DNA of 58,567 bases. Source: Shewanella sairae (GTDB taxonomy: Bacteria; Pseudomonadota; Gammaproteobacteria; Enterobacterales; Shewanellaceae). Of this stretch, positions 48,094 to 56,864 are shown in pieces. The stretch covers positions 1-58,567 of the forward strand of contig NZ_JAKILT010000034.1 of NCBI RefSeq assembly GCF_023283535.1, given 5' to 3'. The notes below the pieces were generated by a model. It worked only from the letters and a program-made list of their open reading frames with translations, did not search any database and had not been told where the DNA came from. The position numbers were made by a program, and so were the translations under genes. The first letter of the stretch is position 1; every line of letters begins with the position of its first letter.

Positions 48094-51000
48094 ATGAAAA
48101 TGAAGCACAATACACTTAAGCCAACACCAAAGCTGTGGTTGGTTGCCCTGCTCACCGCAAGTTTGAGCATGACAGGTTGTAACAGTGAGCTAGAAGAAGG
48201 TGAAGGCCAAGATCCAGTGACAAACCCTGAGCCACAACCGGATCCTCAGCCAGATCCTCAACCTGATCCTCAGCCAGACCCAGATCCCCAGCCAGATCCT
48301 GAAGAATACATTGGTACTTGGGAAAACAAAGATGAAGATGGTGATGGCGTGCCAGATGAACAGGATGATTATCCGTTTGATGCAACAAAAAATGCATTCA
48401 TTTCTATTCAAGAAAGTGAGCAAAATAACCTTGTAGAAACTGCTAATGATGTCGAAGGAAATTTTCCATTTCGTATTTTTGGTGCTTTACCCAATGCGGG
48501 GGATACCGATGTATTTAAAATAAAGTTGCCAATAGAAAAAATTGAACCTGATGATAGATTAAGTATAACGATCATATCGAGTAACAATCATTTTTATCCT
48601 ACGGCAAACTTGTTTAATAAAAATGGTACACAACTTGAAACATATCGTGAAGATAAATTTAAACCCGTTAATGGGCTAAAATATCACTTTACTTACATAC
48701 CAAATGGTAACGAAGTCGCTTATTTAAGTATTTCTTCGTTGAAGCAAAACGGTGATGCCTCTTACATAGCAGAAATCTCTATCGATAATGATGCTGATGG
48801 TATGGCAGATATTAAAGAAGTTGCATTGGGTATGAACCCATACAGCTCGGATACTGATGATGATGGTATCAAAGACAGTTACGAGTATTATGTTTATAAA
48901 GATAACCAGCTAATAACGGATATAGATAATGATGGTATACCAAATTTTTTAGATGATGATTCTGATGGTGACGGTTTACGCGACGACATGGAGCTATATT
49001 CAGATTTTGATAACGATAGTCTAAGTAACTTTGTTGATATAGACAGTGATGGCAATGGTATAATTGATGCTGTTGAAGCTATCAATGTCAGTAACCCGTT
49101 AGATACTGATTTAGACGGTACTCCAGATTATATTGATTTAGACGATGATTCTGATGAAGTATTTGATATATTTGATAATAATAGACTCGTTCAAGTTGAT
49201 CAGCCCGTTCTTAACGCTGACAACCTAAAAATATATGGCATAAATACAGTATTAAGTGAACAAACACAACTCTCTCAACAGTCTTTGCAGGGACAAACTA
49301 TAGCTATATCAGGTACGTTCTCTCAGAACACTGAATATACGCTTGTATTACGTATTGGAAACGAGCTATTTAATGAACGAATAGTCAGTGACAATAATGG
49401 TAAATTACAGTTAAAAATTCCGCAATTATCGACCATTCAAACTAGCAGCCTAAGTAGTAGTGTATTTGTGTATTCTTCAATAGATACACGAACTAACGCG
49501 AGCAATTTTGAACTTTTAGCACCTCAAGTACCAATTATTACAGAATTTAATAATAGAACCTATGCTAAAGGAGAAATCATAACACTCAATGGTTGGAACT
49601 TTAATAATCACACTTCGGCTTGGTTTGGCGAAATAAATGTGCCATTAAGTAATTTTTTAAGTAGTACTGAAATCGAGTTTGAAATTCCACAAAATATAAA
49701 CCAATTCTCAATTCAACTACAAAATGGTTGGGGTAAAGGTAATACTCACCAACTAAAGATTAAGAATGAGTTCTCAGTTCAACTGTCTGTTCCAAATGCC
49801 ATTTCTAGTAGATATGAAAATTTGTACTATGATGACGCTGATGGCAATATAATTAAGTTTGACTCGTCTGGTGTTACAACCGTTAATTTACCGGCGCTCA
49901 GTGATCCTTTATTAATATTGAATGTAAAAAAGGATAGTGATTATATAAGGCTGTTTAGTTTACCGATTGCAGGTAATGAACTTCAAACAATTTCCCTAGA
50001 TACTACGTTGTTTTCTTTTATTACATACAGCAACCCTGAATTAACCCTTGAATCGATGATGGAGAGCCCCAATTATTCAACTCTTTATGATTATGTTTAC
50101 AATAAGCTTGTAGATGATATCTATTATTTTAGTTTTGAAGCTGAAAATTCGCAAAATGAATTCTTTGACGAATTAGAAAAATTTAAAAATAGTATTGTAA
50201 TTTCAAAAGCTAGTGTAAAAAAAAATAGTAATTTCAATGTAAGGTCACTAAATAGTAATAAATTACAAGCGAATTCATCAAACAGGGAGTTATCAGCAAC
50301 GATAACTCCGGATGAAGTAGCTGATATATCAGTAACTGAACTATCTCGCTACTTCACAGGTAGTTGTTGGGATAGTTTTTATGACGAAGCTGCTTACGGA
50401 TATACCAATTTAAACAATGATACTCAATTATATTTAAGTGTTGCAGCGTTTAAGCACTTACCTGATGGAACTGTGGATACAGCGCCTGCAGTAGGTAAAG
50501 ATGATTCAGGTAAAACAAAAACCTATCAACATATATCCAATTTAGGTGATGGGAATATTGTTAACCCCGCTCATTTCACCTATTGGGGGGTTGAAATCTT
50601 GGATAAAGACACTGCATTGCGTGTTTGCCATTTTGACGATTGCCGAATTGAAGTAGTAACTGCTGGCTATAAAGATTCACATACATTAGTGACCCCAGAG
50701 CAAATAAAGGTTTCATCTAGCTTAAAAATAAGAACTATCCTCGACCGCATAGTGATAGGCACGCTCAAGTCTGCACTTCAAGCGAGCGGCTTAGTTACTG
50801 ACAGCTCAAAATTTAAGCGTGTACCTGTCGAATTTATTTATGATGTCTTGGCTGCATATTATCCAGATGTCGTCGATGCATTAACGACTATAGATAATAC
50901 AAATGGTAATGATTCAAGTGCGTTTAGAGTTGGATATACAAAAATTACAAAGATGCTTGATGATGAAGTGAAAAAACTAGCTTCAGGTGAGTTTGGGCCA

Positions 51001-52350
51001 TTAACCAAAGTGATCCTAGCGTTAATACTGGACCCCGATGCGGCTCAAGTTAAAGACATTAAAGACTTTAGGTTATATTCACAAATTATCGAAGAAATCA
51101 TAGTGAGAAATCTTGAAGCAGCTATTGTCATTGCTGCCGCTGAAAAGGCCGCTTATGCCATACCTTATGTAGGGCAAGCGCTAGCGTTAAAAGATATAGC
51201 AGATGTTATAGATGGTATTTTGGCGCCATTTGGCGTTGCTTTTGACTTAATGACGGTTCCTTCACGTATTGAGTTTAATATCGCATGGGGCATAGAAATC
51301 AAGCGTCTTACACCTGCGATTGTCAATTCAGAGCAAGATGCCATTATTACAGTGCAAGGAGTTGGTTTTTGTATTGAAGAGGGTTGGTGGTTTGAAGAAG
51401 ACGATAAACCACAGTTTATGGCACTCGACTATAAAGATGATGAATTATTTCATATTCTAGATGAAATAGAGGAAGGAGATGTAAGTGAAGATTGTCGCAG
51501 TGTTAATATCCGAATCCCGCAAGATTATTTAGAGCTGGTGGAAACATCAGGCAGCAAGCAAGTAAAAATCACGGTTGACCATTTAGGGGATAGTGCTTCG
51601 TCAGCGGGTATTCCTTCATTAAATAAAGCGCCTGCCCAGCCTGAATTCATAAAAATAGGTAATGGAATAGAAATTGGTGAAATCAGCCCTAATCCAGCTT
51701 ACAGAGGGCAAGTAGTTGAAGTGAGCGCAATTGGTATGTCGACCTTTATTAATCGTAATTACTTCTACATAACTAACGCCAGTGGCGGACAAACCAGAGT
51801 CCCATTGCTAAGTGATCCTCAAAACAATATTGCTAAGATAAAAATGCCTAGTGATGCCGTGACTGGGACGTTAACGTTAGAAGTCGCACGTATTAAAAAC
51901 AATATTCCAGAGGTAGTTAAATCAGAGCCTGTGGATATTGAAATCAAAGAAAGCTTTGTACAAGTACGTTATGGCGATAACGGTAATTTCGATGATGACC
52001 AATTTGCCATTTATTATAACGGTGCTGAAATAGACAAAACTGCTGTTGGCCAGCGTAATAAGGTATTTAACTACAACCTAGCAGTAGGACAACATACCTT
52101 TGAATTTAAGGGGTTAGTTGCACCAGATAAGCTAGCAACCTACTATGTGTGCTTATCGGATAATGTTGAGGTTATTACTGGAGACAGCAGTGGCCGAGTC
52201 GACACTACCGAAGAAGAAAATCAGTCAGGGCTATTTAGTAGTTCAATCGTAATTAATGTTAAAACCGGTAATGGTGACAACATGACGACATGTAGTACTG
52301 CAAATTCAAATAGCGCTTTGTCCCGCATAAGCGCTTTAAACGGAGATTAG
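48094..52350 (+). CDS. Giant TSP3-repeat/IPT-domain lipoprotein
   Basis: A 1418-aa lipoprotein with lipobox SMTGC, Cys29. A Pro-Gln-Asp repeat linker (about 45-68) is followed by a DEDGDGVPDEQDD calcium-type motif (about 76-90) and a beta-rich domain (about 100-225). Thrombospondin type-3-like calcium repeats run from about 230 to 370 (DNDADGMAD, DDDGIKD, DSDGDGLRDD, DSDGNG, DLDGTPDYIDLDDDSD). IPT/TIG-like folds lie near 480-560 and near 1090-1270. A hydrophobic helical segment (about 1009-1060, AAIVIAAAEKAAYAIPYVG) lies between them. The start may instead be Met3 at 48100. It is probably a surface or secreted adhesin next to a pilus locus. The domain assignments are by eye. Confidence 0.7.
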   Translation: MKMKHNTLKPTPKLWLVALLTASLSMTGCNSELEEGEGQDPVTNPEPQPDPQPDPQPDPQPDPDPQPDPEEYIGTWENKDEDGDGVPDEQDDYPFDATKNAFISIQESEQNNLVETANDVEGNFPFRIFGALPNAGDTDVFKIKLPIEKIEPDDRLSITIISSNNHFYPTANLFNKNGTQLETYREDKFKPVNGLKYHFTYIPNGNEVAYLSISSLKQNGDASYIAEISIDNDADGMADIKEVALGMNPYSSDTDDDGIKDSYEYYVYKDNQLITDIDNDGIPNFLDDDSDGDGLRDDMELYSDFDNDSLSNFVDIDSDGNGIIDAVEAINVSNPLDTDLDGTPDYIDLDDDSDEVFDIFDNNRLVQVDQPVLNADNLKIYGINTVLSEQTQLSQQSLQGQTIAISGTFSQNTEYTLVLRIGNELFNERIVSDNNGKLQLKIPQLSTIQTSSLSSSVFVYSSIDTRTNASNFELLAPQVPIITEFNNRTYAKGEIITLNGWNFNNHTSAWFGEINVPLSNFLSSTEIEFEIPQNINQFSIQLQNGWGKGNTHQLKIKNEFSVQLSVPNAISSRYENLYYDDADGNIIKFDSSGVTTVNLPALSDPLLILNVKKDSDYIRLFSLPIAGNELQTISLDTTLFSFITYSNPELTLESMMESPNYSTLYDYVYNKLVDDIYYFSFEAENSQNEFFDELEKFKNSIVISKASVKKNSNFNVRSLNSNKLQANSSNRELSATITPDEVADISVTELSRYFTGSCWDSFYDEAAYGYTNLNNDTQLYLSVAAFKHLPDGTVDTAPAVGKDDSGKTKTYQHISNLGDGNIVNPAHFTYWGVEILDKDTALRVCHFDDCRIEVVTAGYKDSHTLVTPEQIKVSSSLKIRTILDRIVIGTLKSALQASGLVTDSSKFKRVPVEFIYDVLAAYYPDVVDALTTIDNTNGNDSSAFRVGYTKITKMLDDEVKKLASGEFGPLTKVILALILDPDAAQVKDIKDFRLYSQIIEEIIVRNLEAAIVIAAAEKAAYAIPYVGQALALKDIADVIDGILAPFGVAFDLMTVPSRIEFNIAWGIEIKRLTPAIVNSEQDAIITVQGVGFCIEEGWWFEEDDKPQFMALDYKDDELFHILDEIEEGDVSEDCRSVNIRIPQDYLELVETSGSKQVKITVDHLGDSASSAGIPSLNKAPAQPEFIKIGNGIEIGEISPNPAYRGQVVEVSAIGMSTFINRNYFYITNASGGQTRVPLLSDPQNNIAKIKMPSDAVTGTLTLEVARIKNNIPEVVKSEPVDIEIKESFVQVRYGDNGNFDDDQFAIYYNGAEIDKTAVGQRNKVFNYNLAVGQHTFEFKGLVAPDKLATYYVCLSDNVEVITGDSSGRVDTTEEENQSGLFSSSIVINVKTGNGDNMTTCSTANSNSALSRISALNGD

Positions 52351-52351
52351 A

Positions 52352-52795
52352 ATGAGACTAGCAGTAAAAATCCTCACAATGACTAGCGTAGCGATGCTAA
52401 GCTTTTCAGCTACCGCCCTTGAGCGTTACGCAGGGCTTACTGACGGCTCGGATGAGAACTTAAGAGCGGTCTGTCAGGACTATATGGTCAATAGTTATCT
52501 GAGAAATGACCCTGAGCTATTTTTTCACTTACTACCTAAATCAATGAAAAAACGTGAAGAAAGGCTTGAAAAAAAGTGGTATGAAAATCATTTGAGTCGC
52601 TTTGGTAGTGAGCCGTTAACAGAATATGACCTTTTTGAAATGAAGAATGAAATTGAGAAATCCGAGCACAAAGGTCTTCAAACCAAAAGTATAAGAATAA
52701 GATTTAAAGCAGGAAGCATGACGTTTGATAAGGGATCTTCCTGTTACTTCAAACGCCATGAGGATGGCCGTTGGTATTTTGGTAAAAAACCCTAA
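52352..52795 (+). CDS. Small secreted protein, family member A
   Basis: A 147-aa protein with a signal peptide ending near SATAL. The mature part has two Cys, one in the N-terminal half (AVCQDYM) and one near the end (SSCYFKRHEDGRWYF). It shares this layout with 53198 and 54532: an early Cys, an F-x-x-L(L/M)P stretch, an Arg/Lys-rich helix, and a terminal C-x-(F/Y)-...-W-(Y/F) motif. It starts one base after the stop of the giant lipoprotein with GGAG upstream, so the two are translated together. Function unknown. Confidence 0.75.
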   Translation: MRLAVKILTMTSVAMLSFSATALERYAGLTDGSDENLRAVCQDYMVNSYLRNDPELFFHLLPKSMKKREERLEKKWYENHLSRFGSEPLTEYDLFEMKNEIEKSEHKGLQTKSIRIRFKAGSMTFDKGSSCYFKRHEDGRWYFGKKP

Positions 52796-52807
52796 TTGAA
52801 TAAAAAT

Positions 52808-52837
52808 GTGCCTTACTAATTAGTGGGGCCTTTTTTT
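52808..52837 (+). terminator. Terminator after secreted family member A
   Basis: GCCTTACT pairs with AGTGGGGC using two G-U pairs around AATT, followed by seven T at 52831-52837. Confidence 0.7.
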
Positions 52838-52864
52838 ACTCGACTTTATAATTAAAAGGATGTA

Positions 52865-53035
52865 ATGGGTTATAAAATTTGTAAGCAGACTGATGAACGC
52901 ATGGTATTGCAAACTACTGGCGGTATCATCGATTTTATTTTTGGTATAGTCATGGCGGCAATTGGTGCTGTAATTATGTATTTAAGGTGGTTTAACTTCC
53001 AAGATACAGGCGAGATAATTATGTCAGTCTACTAA
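52865..53035 (+). CDS. 56-aa membrane protein
   Basis: A short gene below common size cut-offs. The ATG at 52865 is preceded by AAGGA with a 5-nt gap, and the same AAAAGGATG leader appears before 54532 and 55111. The protein has a hydrophilic N-terminus (GYKICKQTDERMVLQTT), one membrane helix (about 21-40, IIDFIFGIVMAAIGAVIMYL) and a short tail WFNFQDTGEIIMSVY. It is followed by its own UUCG-loop terminator. No family recognised. Confidence 0.65.
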   Translation: MGYKICKQTDERMVLQTTGGIIDFIFGIVMAAIGAVIMYLRWFNFQDTGEIIMSVY

Positions 53036-53113
53036 TCAAAAGCAAGATGATATTACAAGCTGAGAGTGCTGAGGAAGAGACTGAATGTCCTGTCAATACT
53101 AATTAACAAACTG

Positions 53114-53134
53114 GCACCCTTCGGGGTGCTTTTA
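53114..53134 (+). terminator. Terminator after 56-aa gene
   Basis: GCACCC pairs with GGGTGC around a TTCG tetraloop (53114-53129) and is followed by TTTT. Confidence 0.85.
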
Positions 53135-53197
53135 TGTATAACGATGTTAAATTTGTTTACAAAAGATTGCTCACGAAAAGTAAGGAAAGGATGCTTT

Positions 53198-53689
53198 ATG
53201 TTAAGAACAATGTTTTTAGCCGCTTTGGTCGTTGCAACACCATGTCAAGCGTGGAATTTAGATAAATATCCACCTATTCCTGACAATATAGATATTTCCA
53301 TTCCTAAGGAAAACTGCATAAAAGCTGCTGAAGTGGTTATTAATCAGGATGTTGAGCTTTTTAAAGCTTTATTTATCCCTAATCCAGCGACTGATGCACA
53401 AGTAGCACAACTTCTAAAAACGAAACATGACAAGTATTTTAAAAAGAGATATACGGGGATTAGTAATTTTAGATTGAGCAATGCCTATGATTACTACTAT
53501 GAGGATGCAAAAAACTCAATCAATGATGTTGTAAGCTCAGAAGCTAAATCTAAAGGCTATGACGAAGAAGTGTGGATTGGCTACACTTTCGATACAACAG
53601 ACCCTGAAACAAATTTTGATGGAGAAGGTGGAGGCTATTGCCGCTTTGCAAAAGTCGATGAACATTGGTATATGATTAATTTATTATAA
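53198..53689 (+). CDS. Small secreted protein, family member B
   Basis: A 163-aa protein starting at the ATG at 53198 with AAGGAAAGGA upstream; a longer frame from 53066 runs through the terminator and is rejected. The signal peptide ends PCQA before W. Two Cys lie in the ENCIKAA and YCRFAKVDEHWY stretches, matching member A. The middle has the F-K-A-L-F-I-P / KTKHDKYFKKRY pattern shared with members A and C. Function unknown. Confidence 0.75.
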   Translation: MLRTMFLAALVVATPCQAWNLDKYPPIPDNIDISIPKENCIKAAEVVINQDVELFKALFIPNPATDAQVAQLLKTKHDKYFKKRYTGISNFRLSNAYDYYYEDAKNSINDVVSSEAKSKGYDEEVWIGYTFDTTDPETNFDGEGGGYCRFAKVDEHWYMINLL

Positions 53690-53729
53690 ATAAGTCATTA
53701 TTCATAATAATCACCACTAAATTGATAAA

Positions 53730-53757
53730 GCAGCGCCTAATACTGGTGATGCTTTTT
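53730..53757 (+). terminator. Terminator after secreted family member B
   Basis: GCAGCGCC pairs with GGTGATGC (one mismatch, one G-U) around TAATACT, followed by five T. It ends 10 bp before the next start codon, at 53768. Confidence 0.65.
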
Positions 53758-53767
53758 AGGTATCTAT

Positions 53768-54481
53768 ATGCAAGAAAAGCTTACAGTCGATGATGCAACT
53801 TGGTTTGGCTCAACTTACTTTAAAGGCATAAAACAACTTAACGCAGCGAGTAATATCACGCTCAAGATAATTTCATTCTTTTATCCATTAAGGGCGAGGA
53901 CACAGTTAGTATTATCTGCAGGCTTACTACTCATGGGGTTACTGCCTTTTGTAACACCTAGCGCGATATCGCTATATCCAAAGTTTCCGGAGATCCCATT
54001 GATCATTGTCATTATTAATGTGTGTTTGGTTCCAGGAAGCTTACTGTTACGCTACTTTTTAATTAAGCGCCAATATAAAATAGAAGCGCCTTTACTTTGT
54101 CACATAAGTACCACGACAGTATCATTACCAGTAAACAGCTTGGTTAATGAACCTGATGGGCAATTGGTATTATCTAAAGATGATATAAAGCAGATTGAAG
54201 CTATTTACAACGTCCAAACCAATAGCGGAAACGCTATACGCACTGTGTATCAAGTTAATATTCAATTGGTCTCAGGTAAAGTCTTAAATTTGGATGTGTT
54301 TCATTATCCATTAAAGAATATACTTTACTTATTAGTTTATTTTAACTACCCAGTAAAATTGACTCAGCGACGTTGGACTATGAAGTATCAGTTACATGTT
54401 GTGGTATTGATTTTTCCTGTACTAGCACATCTAGCATTAACAAGTCTGATGGTATTGATCGTGTCACCGTTCAATTTATAG
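53768..54481 (+). CDS. Membrane protein with cytosolic beta-rich domain, copy 1
   Basis: A 237-aa protein. It has membrane helices near 48-66 and 74-94, then a soluble domain (about 100-200) with alternating strands ending in a helix YPLKNILYLLVYFNYPV. A final membrane helix lies near 210-232. The soluble part recalls a PH-like fold, and the same arrangement is seen in 55386 and 56183. The weak ribosome site TTAGGT lies upstream. Partners and function unknown. Confidence 0.65.
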   Translation: MQEKLTVDDATWFGSTYFKGIKQLNAASNITLKIISFFYPLRARTQLVLSAGLLLMGLLPFVTPSAISLYPKFPEIPLIIVIINVCLVPGSLLLRYFLIKRQYKIEAPLLCHISTTTVSLPVNSLVNEPDGQLVLSKDDIKQIEAIYNVQTNSGNAIRTVYQVNIQLVSGKVLNLDVFHYPLKNILYLLVYFNYPVKLTQRRWTMKYQLHVVVLIFPVLAHLALTSLMVLIVSPFNL

Positions 54482-54531
54482 GAACAATATGCCTCCATAC
54501 TAGATAAACTTTATATAAAAAAGGATGTCCC

Positions 54532-54978
54532 ATGCTCTTAAGGAATAAGATTGTTTTTCTTCTCTCCATATTACTTGGCTGCCATAGTGCTTTTACAAAC
54601 AATGCTTTGGCAAACAGTGATAAAAAGCTTGATAACCTGTTGAGTCAACGCTGTTTAGGCACGCTTGATTTTATCAAGAGCCAAGATTTGTCCGCTTTTA
54701 TGGCAGAAATGCCTGCAGCGTCAACAAAGGGGCAAGAAAAGCGATTAGCAAAAATATTGCAACGATCTCATCAGCGTAACTTTGGTAAAGATGAGCCTCA
54801 CACGGTAAAGATTACAGGTGTTAGCTACGAAGATGCACCACAAGCAAAACAGGATAGATTTGGCGCAATAGAGTTAGCAAAAATTAATATCAATATTAAA
54901 AGTGACTCTTCAACATACTATGCGCGATGTAAATACATGAGAACTGCTGATGGCTGGTTTTTATCTTCACTGCCCTAG
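54532..54978 (+). CDS. Small secreted protein or lipoprotein, family member C
   Basis: A 148-aa protein. The signal peptide could end at ALA before NSD, or at a lipobox LLGC (Cys17), so it may be a lipoprotein. Cys in QRCLGTLDF and ARCKYMRTADGWFL match members A and B. It shares the F-M-x-x-M-P / KRLAKILQRSHQRNFG helix. AAGGATG precedes the ATG. A decayed tandem copy lies 579 bp downstream. Confidence 0.75.
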   Translation: MLLRNKIVFLLSILLGCHSAFTNNALANSDKKLDNLLSQRCLGTLDFIKSQDLSAFMAEMPAASTKGQEKRLAKILQRSHQRNFGKDEPHTVKITGVSYEDAPQAKQDRFGAIELAKININIKSDSSTYYARCKYMRTADGWFLSSLP

Positions 54979-55054
54979 TAAACCAAACATCATTGTTAAT
55001 CGCGAGCGCTACTCCGTTTAGCACAAGAGTAAACACTCTTACCATTAACAAACT

Positions 55055-55089
55055 AACCAAGGCGTATTATCTTGATGCCCTTGGTTTTA
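55055..55089 (+). terminator. Terminator after secreted family member C
   Basis: AACCAAGG (55055-55062) pairs with CCTTGGTT (55079-55086) around a 16-nt loop, and TTTTATT follows. Confidence 0.65.
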
Positions 55090-55110
55090 TTATATTAAAA
55101 AGGATGTTCA

Positions 55111-55347
55111 GTGCTCTTACGGAACAAGATTACTTTTCTTCTAGCCATATTACATAGCTGCCATACTATATTGACAAATAGTGCATTGACAAACATTGCT
55201 AAAAATCTTGATAACCTGTTGAGCCAACGCTGCTTGAGCAGTTTAAAATTCTTCCAAGTCCAAAATCTATATAGCGCACATGTCTACTCAATGCATAAAA
55301 GGCCACCAAAAGCGCCTAGAAAAACCAAAGTATTAACAAATCAATGA
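55111..55347 (+). pseudogene. Decayed tandem copy of secreted family member C
   Basis: The first 45 codons align with 54532-54978: both start LLRNKI, have TN-AL repeats and share LDNLLSQRCL. The start codon is GTG instead of ATG with the same AAAAGGATG leader. After QVQNLYS the frame slips: another frame continues KGHQKRLEK, matching KGQEKRLAK of the intact copy, then stops. The C-terminal Cys motif is lost. It is a recent duplicate that has decayed. Confidence 0.8.
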
Positions 55348-55385
55348 GCAACCAATAAGTTACCGGTAGTACAAGGAAGTCATAC

Positions 55386-56180
55386 ATGCAGTACTCGCAA
55401 TTGCCTAAACAGGCACAACGATTTATCCGCCCAGAGGGGTTACCTGAACAATTACGTCTTGCGACCAAAAATCATTACGTTTGTCGCGGTTTAGCAATAT
55501 TGGGGCTATTACCCTTACTGTCTTCTTTATTGATGGCTGTAACACTCGACGGTGCTCAGCAGACTCTGTACCAATTTGTAGTGGTACTGCTGCTCCCTGT
55601 CTTGCTCATACTTGGCACGCTAAAGCACCATTTAGTGCTCGATAATCCAAGTAAGCAACGCTTTGTGCAATTACAAATCTTCGGTTATCACTGCCAAAAG
55701 GCGTACCAAGCGCCGCTGCCGTCCACCGAGTTATTATTGCGGCATTCTAGTTACGACCGCAGCCAGTATGAGCTCAAGCTAGATAATATTGTTTATCCTA
55801 TCGGCAGTTTAGTTGACGCCACTCAAGTGACGATGTTTTTTGCAAGTACATTTAACATACCTGCCAAAGAGCAAGTGAGTGATTTTCCCCATATCCATAA
55901 CTTAATAGCCAGCTCAACAGAGACTCCCCTTGAAACCTCAAGCAAACTAACTAAAACAAACAATCAGTCCATACCGGACGCTAAAACAGTCTTCAATAAA
56001 CAAACTGCAAAACCACAAAATTCGTCGACTACAAAAGATAATGACAATACAGATAAGAACAAACAGGCCGCGCCATTTGTCCCGCCTCTTTGGCAACCCA
56101 AAGTGATACTACGACTATTTTATCCATTGCCGTTTTTAATGCTATTTGGCTTTATCATGAAATACCTGGGGACTTTATAG
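55386..56180 (+). CDS. Membrane protein with cytosolic beta-rich domain, copy 2
   Basis: A 264-aa protein with two N-terminal membrane helices (about 36-54 and 62-80) and a beta-rich domain (about 82-160) ending FFASTFNIP. A long polar linker rich in Ser, Thr, Asn and Lys (about 165-235) and a C-terminal helix (about 243-260) follow. AAGGAAG precedes the ATG. The layout resembles 53768 and 56183, and it nearly abuts the latter. Confidence 0.65.
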   Translation: MQYSQLPKQAQRFIRPEGLPEQLRLATKNHYVCRGLAILGLLPLLSSLLMAVTLDGAQQTLYQFVVVLLLPVLLILGTLKHHLVLDNPSKQRFVQLQIFGYHCQKAYQAPLPSTELLLRHSSYDRSQYELKLDNIVYPIGSLVDATQVTMFFASTFNIPAKEQVSDFPHIHNLIASSTETPLETSSKLTKTNNQSIPDAKTVFNKQTAKPQNSSTTKDNDNTDKNKQAAPFVPPLWQPKVILRLFYPLPFLMLFGFIMKYLGTL

Positions 56181-56182
56181 AT

Positions 56183-56653
56183 ATGTATTTTAAACAGCTG
56201 TCAGCAAGCAAAGCGATCATGGCTAAAACTCGCACACAAGTTATCGCTCGATGGTTTTTTGCAGGATTAGTGGCATCTTTAACACTGTTTGTGACCGCAG
56301 GTTTTGAACACTGGCCAAACAATGAAGTCTTTATTTGGTCATTTACTGCGTTGCTGAGTTGGCACTTTCTTTTTGCCCGTCGTCGTGTTGAGTTTGATCT
56401 AGATAAACAATTGATCACCAACAAAATTAGCTCTCTCTACCCATTGAGTCAACAACGGATCCCAATACAAAATATCAGTGCATTTCAAATCCGTCGACGC
56501 CTTGGTCAGTCAAACGGCTATGAGCTTTGTATTATAATGGACTCTCAAATTGAGCAACTCAAATTTGACTATGGCAATCTGCCACGAATGCAGCAACTTG
56601 GTCAGCAACTCTCGCTGTTTTGTAAGGTGCCCTTACTATCGGATCCCAATTGA
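56183..56653 (+). CDS. Membrane protein with cytosolic beta-rich domain, copy 3
   Basis: A 156-aa protein starting at the ATG at 56183, two bases after the previous stop; a frame from 56090 overlaps that gene and is rejected. Met13 at 56219 is an alternative. It has two membrane helices (about 24-42 and 49-66) and then a cytosolic beta-rich domain (about 68-156) with RRRVEFDLDKQ, RIPIQNISAFQIRRRL and LSLFCKVPLL. This is a compact version of 53768 and 55386. Two-helix plus PH-like domain is known from bacterial membrane proteins of unknown role. Confidence 0.6.
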   Translation: MYFKQLSASKAIMAKTRTQVIARWFFAGLVASLTLFVTAGFEHWPNNEVFIWSFTALLSWHFLFARRRVEFDLDKQLITNKISSLYPLSQQRIPIQNISAFQIRRRLGQSNGYELCIIMDSQIEQLKFDYGNLPRMQQLGQQLSLFCKVPLLSDPN

Positions 56654-56864
56654 GGAATTTACAATATGAATAAACCATGGATGGCAATATTGATAGTTTC
56701 TAACACTAAATAACAAGCACGCAAACAGCGATGATTGCTACCAAGATACACCCTTTAGGGCAATACCGAGCCTAAAGGATTAGTGCTAAAGTATCGCTTT
56801 TTTAGGTGCTGCATATTTGTAAAGAATCTAATACCAATCAGTATAATACAAGGACGAAACGCTC
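56654..56864. other. Spacer with leader remnant and MITE-end motif
   Basis: GAGGAA precedes ATG at 56666, which opens only 15 codons (MNKPWMAILIV...), possibly a truncated signal peptide of another small secreted gene. A hairpin with CCTTTAGG/CCTAAAGG arms lies at 56752-56778. At 56831-56846 ATACCAATCAGTATAA matches the terminal repeat of the two MITE-like elements, without a second end nearby. Confidence 0.5.
56831..56846. repeat. Solitary MITE terminal repeat
   Basis: ATACCAATCAGTATAA is identical to the left end of copy 2 (18289-18304). No body of the element follows, so it is a remnant or an excision scar. It lies 18 bp before the start of the truncated lipoprotein gene and may overlap its promoter. 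Confidence 0.7.

Noticed and set aside
48152..48423. Minus-strand frames over the Pro-Asp linker of the giant lipoprotein
   Set aside because: They arise from the repetitive PQPDP coding, are overlapping shadows and lack start signals.
53066..53197. N-terminal extension of the secreted protein at 53198
   Set aside because: The extension reads through the UUCG terminator at 53114-53134. The inner ATG has a strong ribosome site and gives a clean signal peptide.
52796..56864. Integron-like cassette array with attC sites
   Set aside because: The small genes with individual terminators recall cassettes, but the hairpins lack the RYYYAAC/GTTRRRY core sites, differ from one another and end in T-runs. 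No integrase is present.
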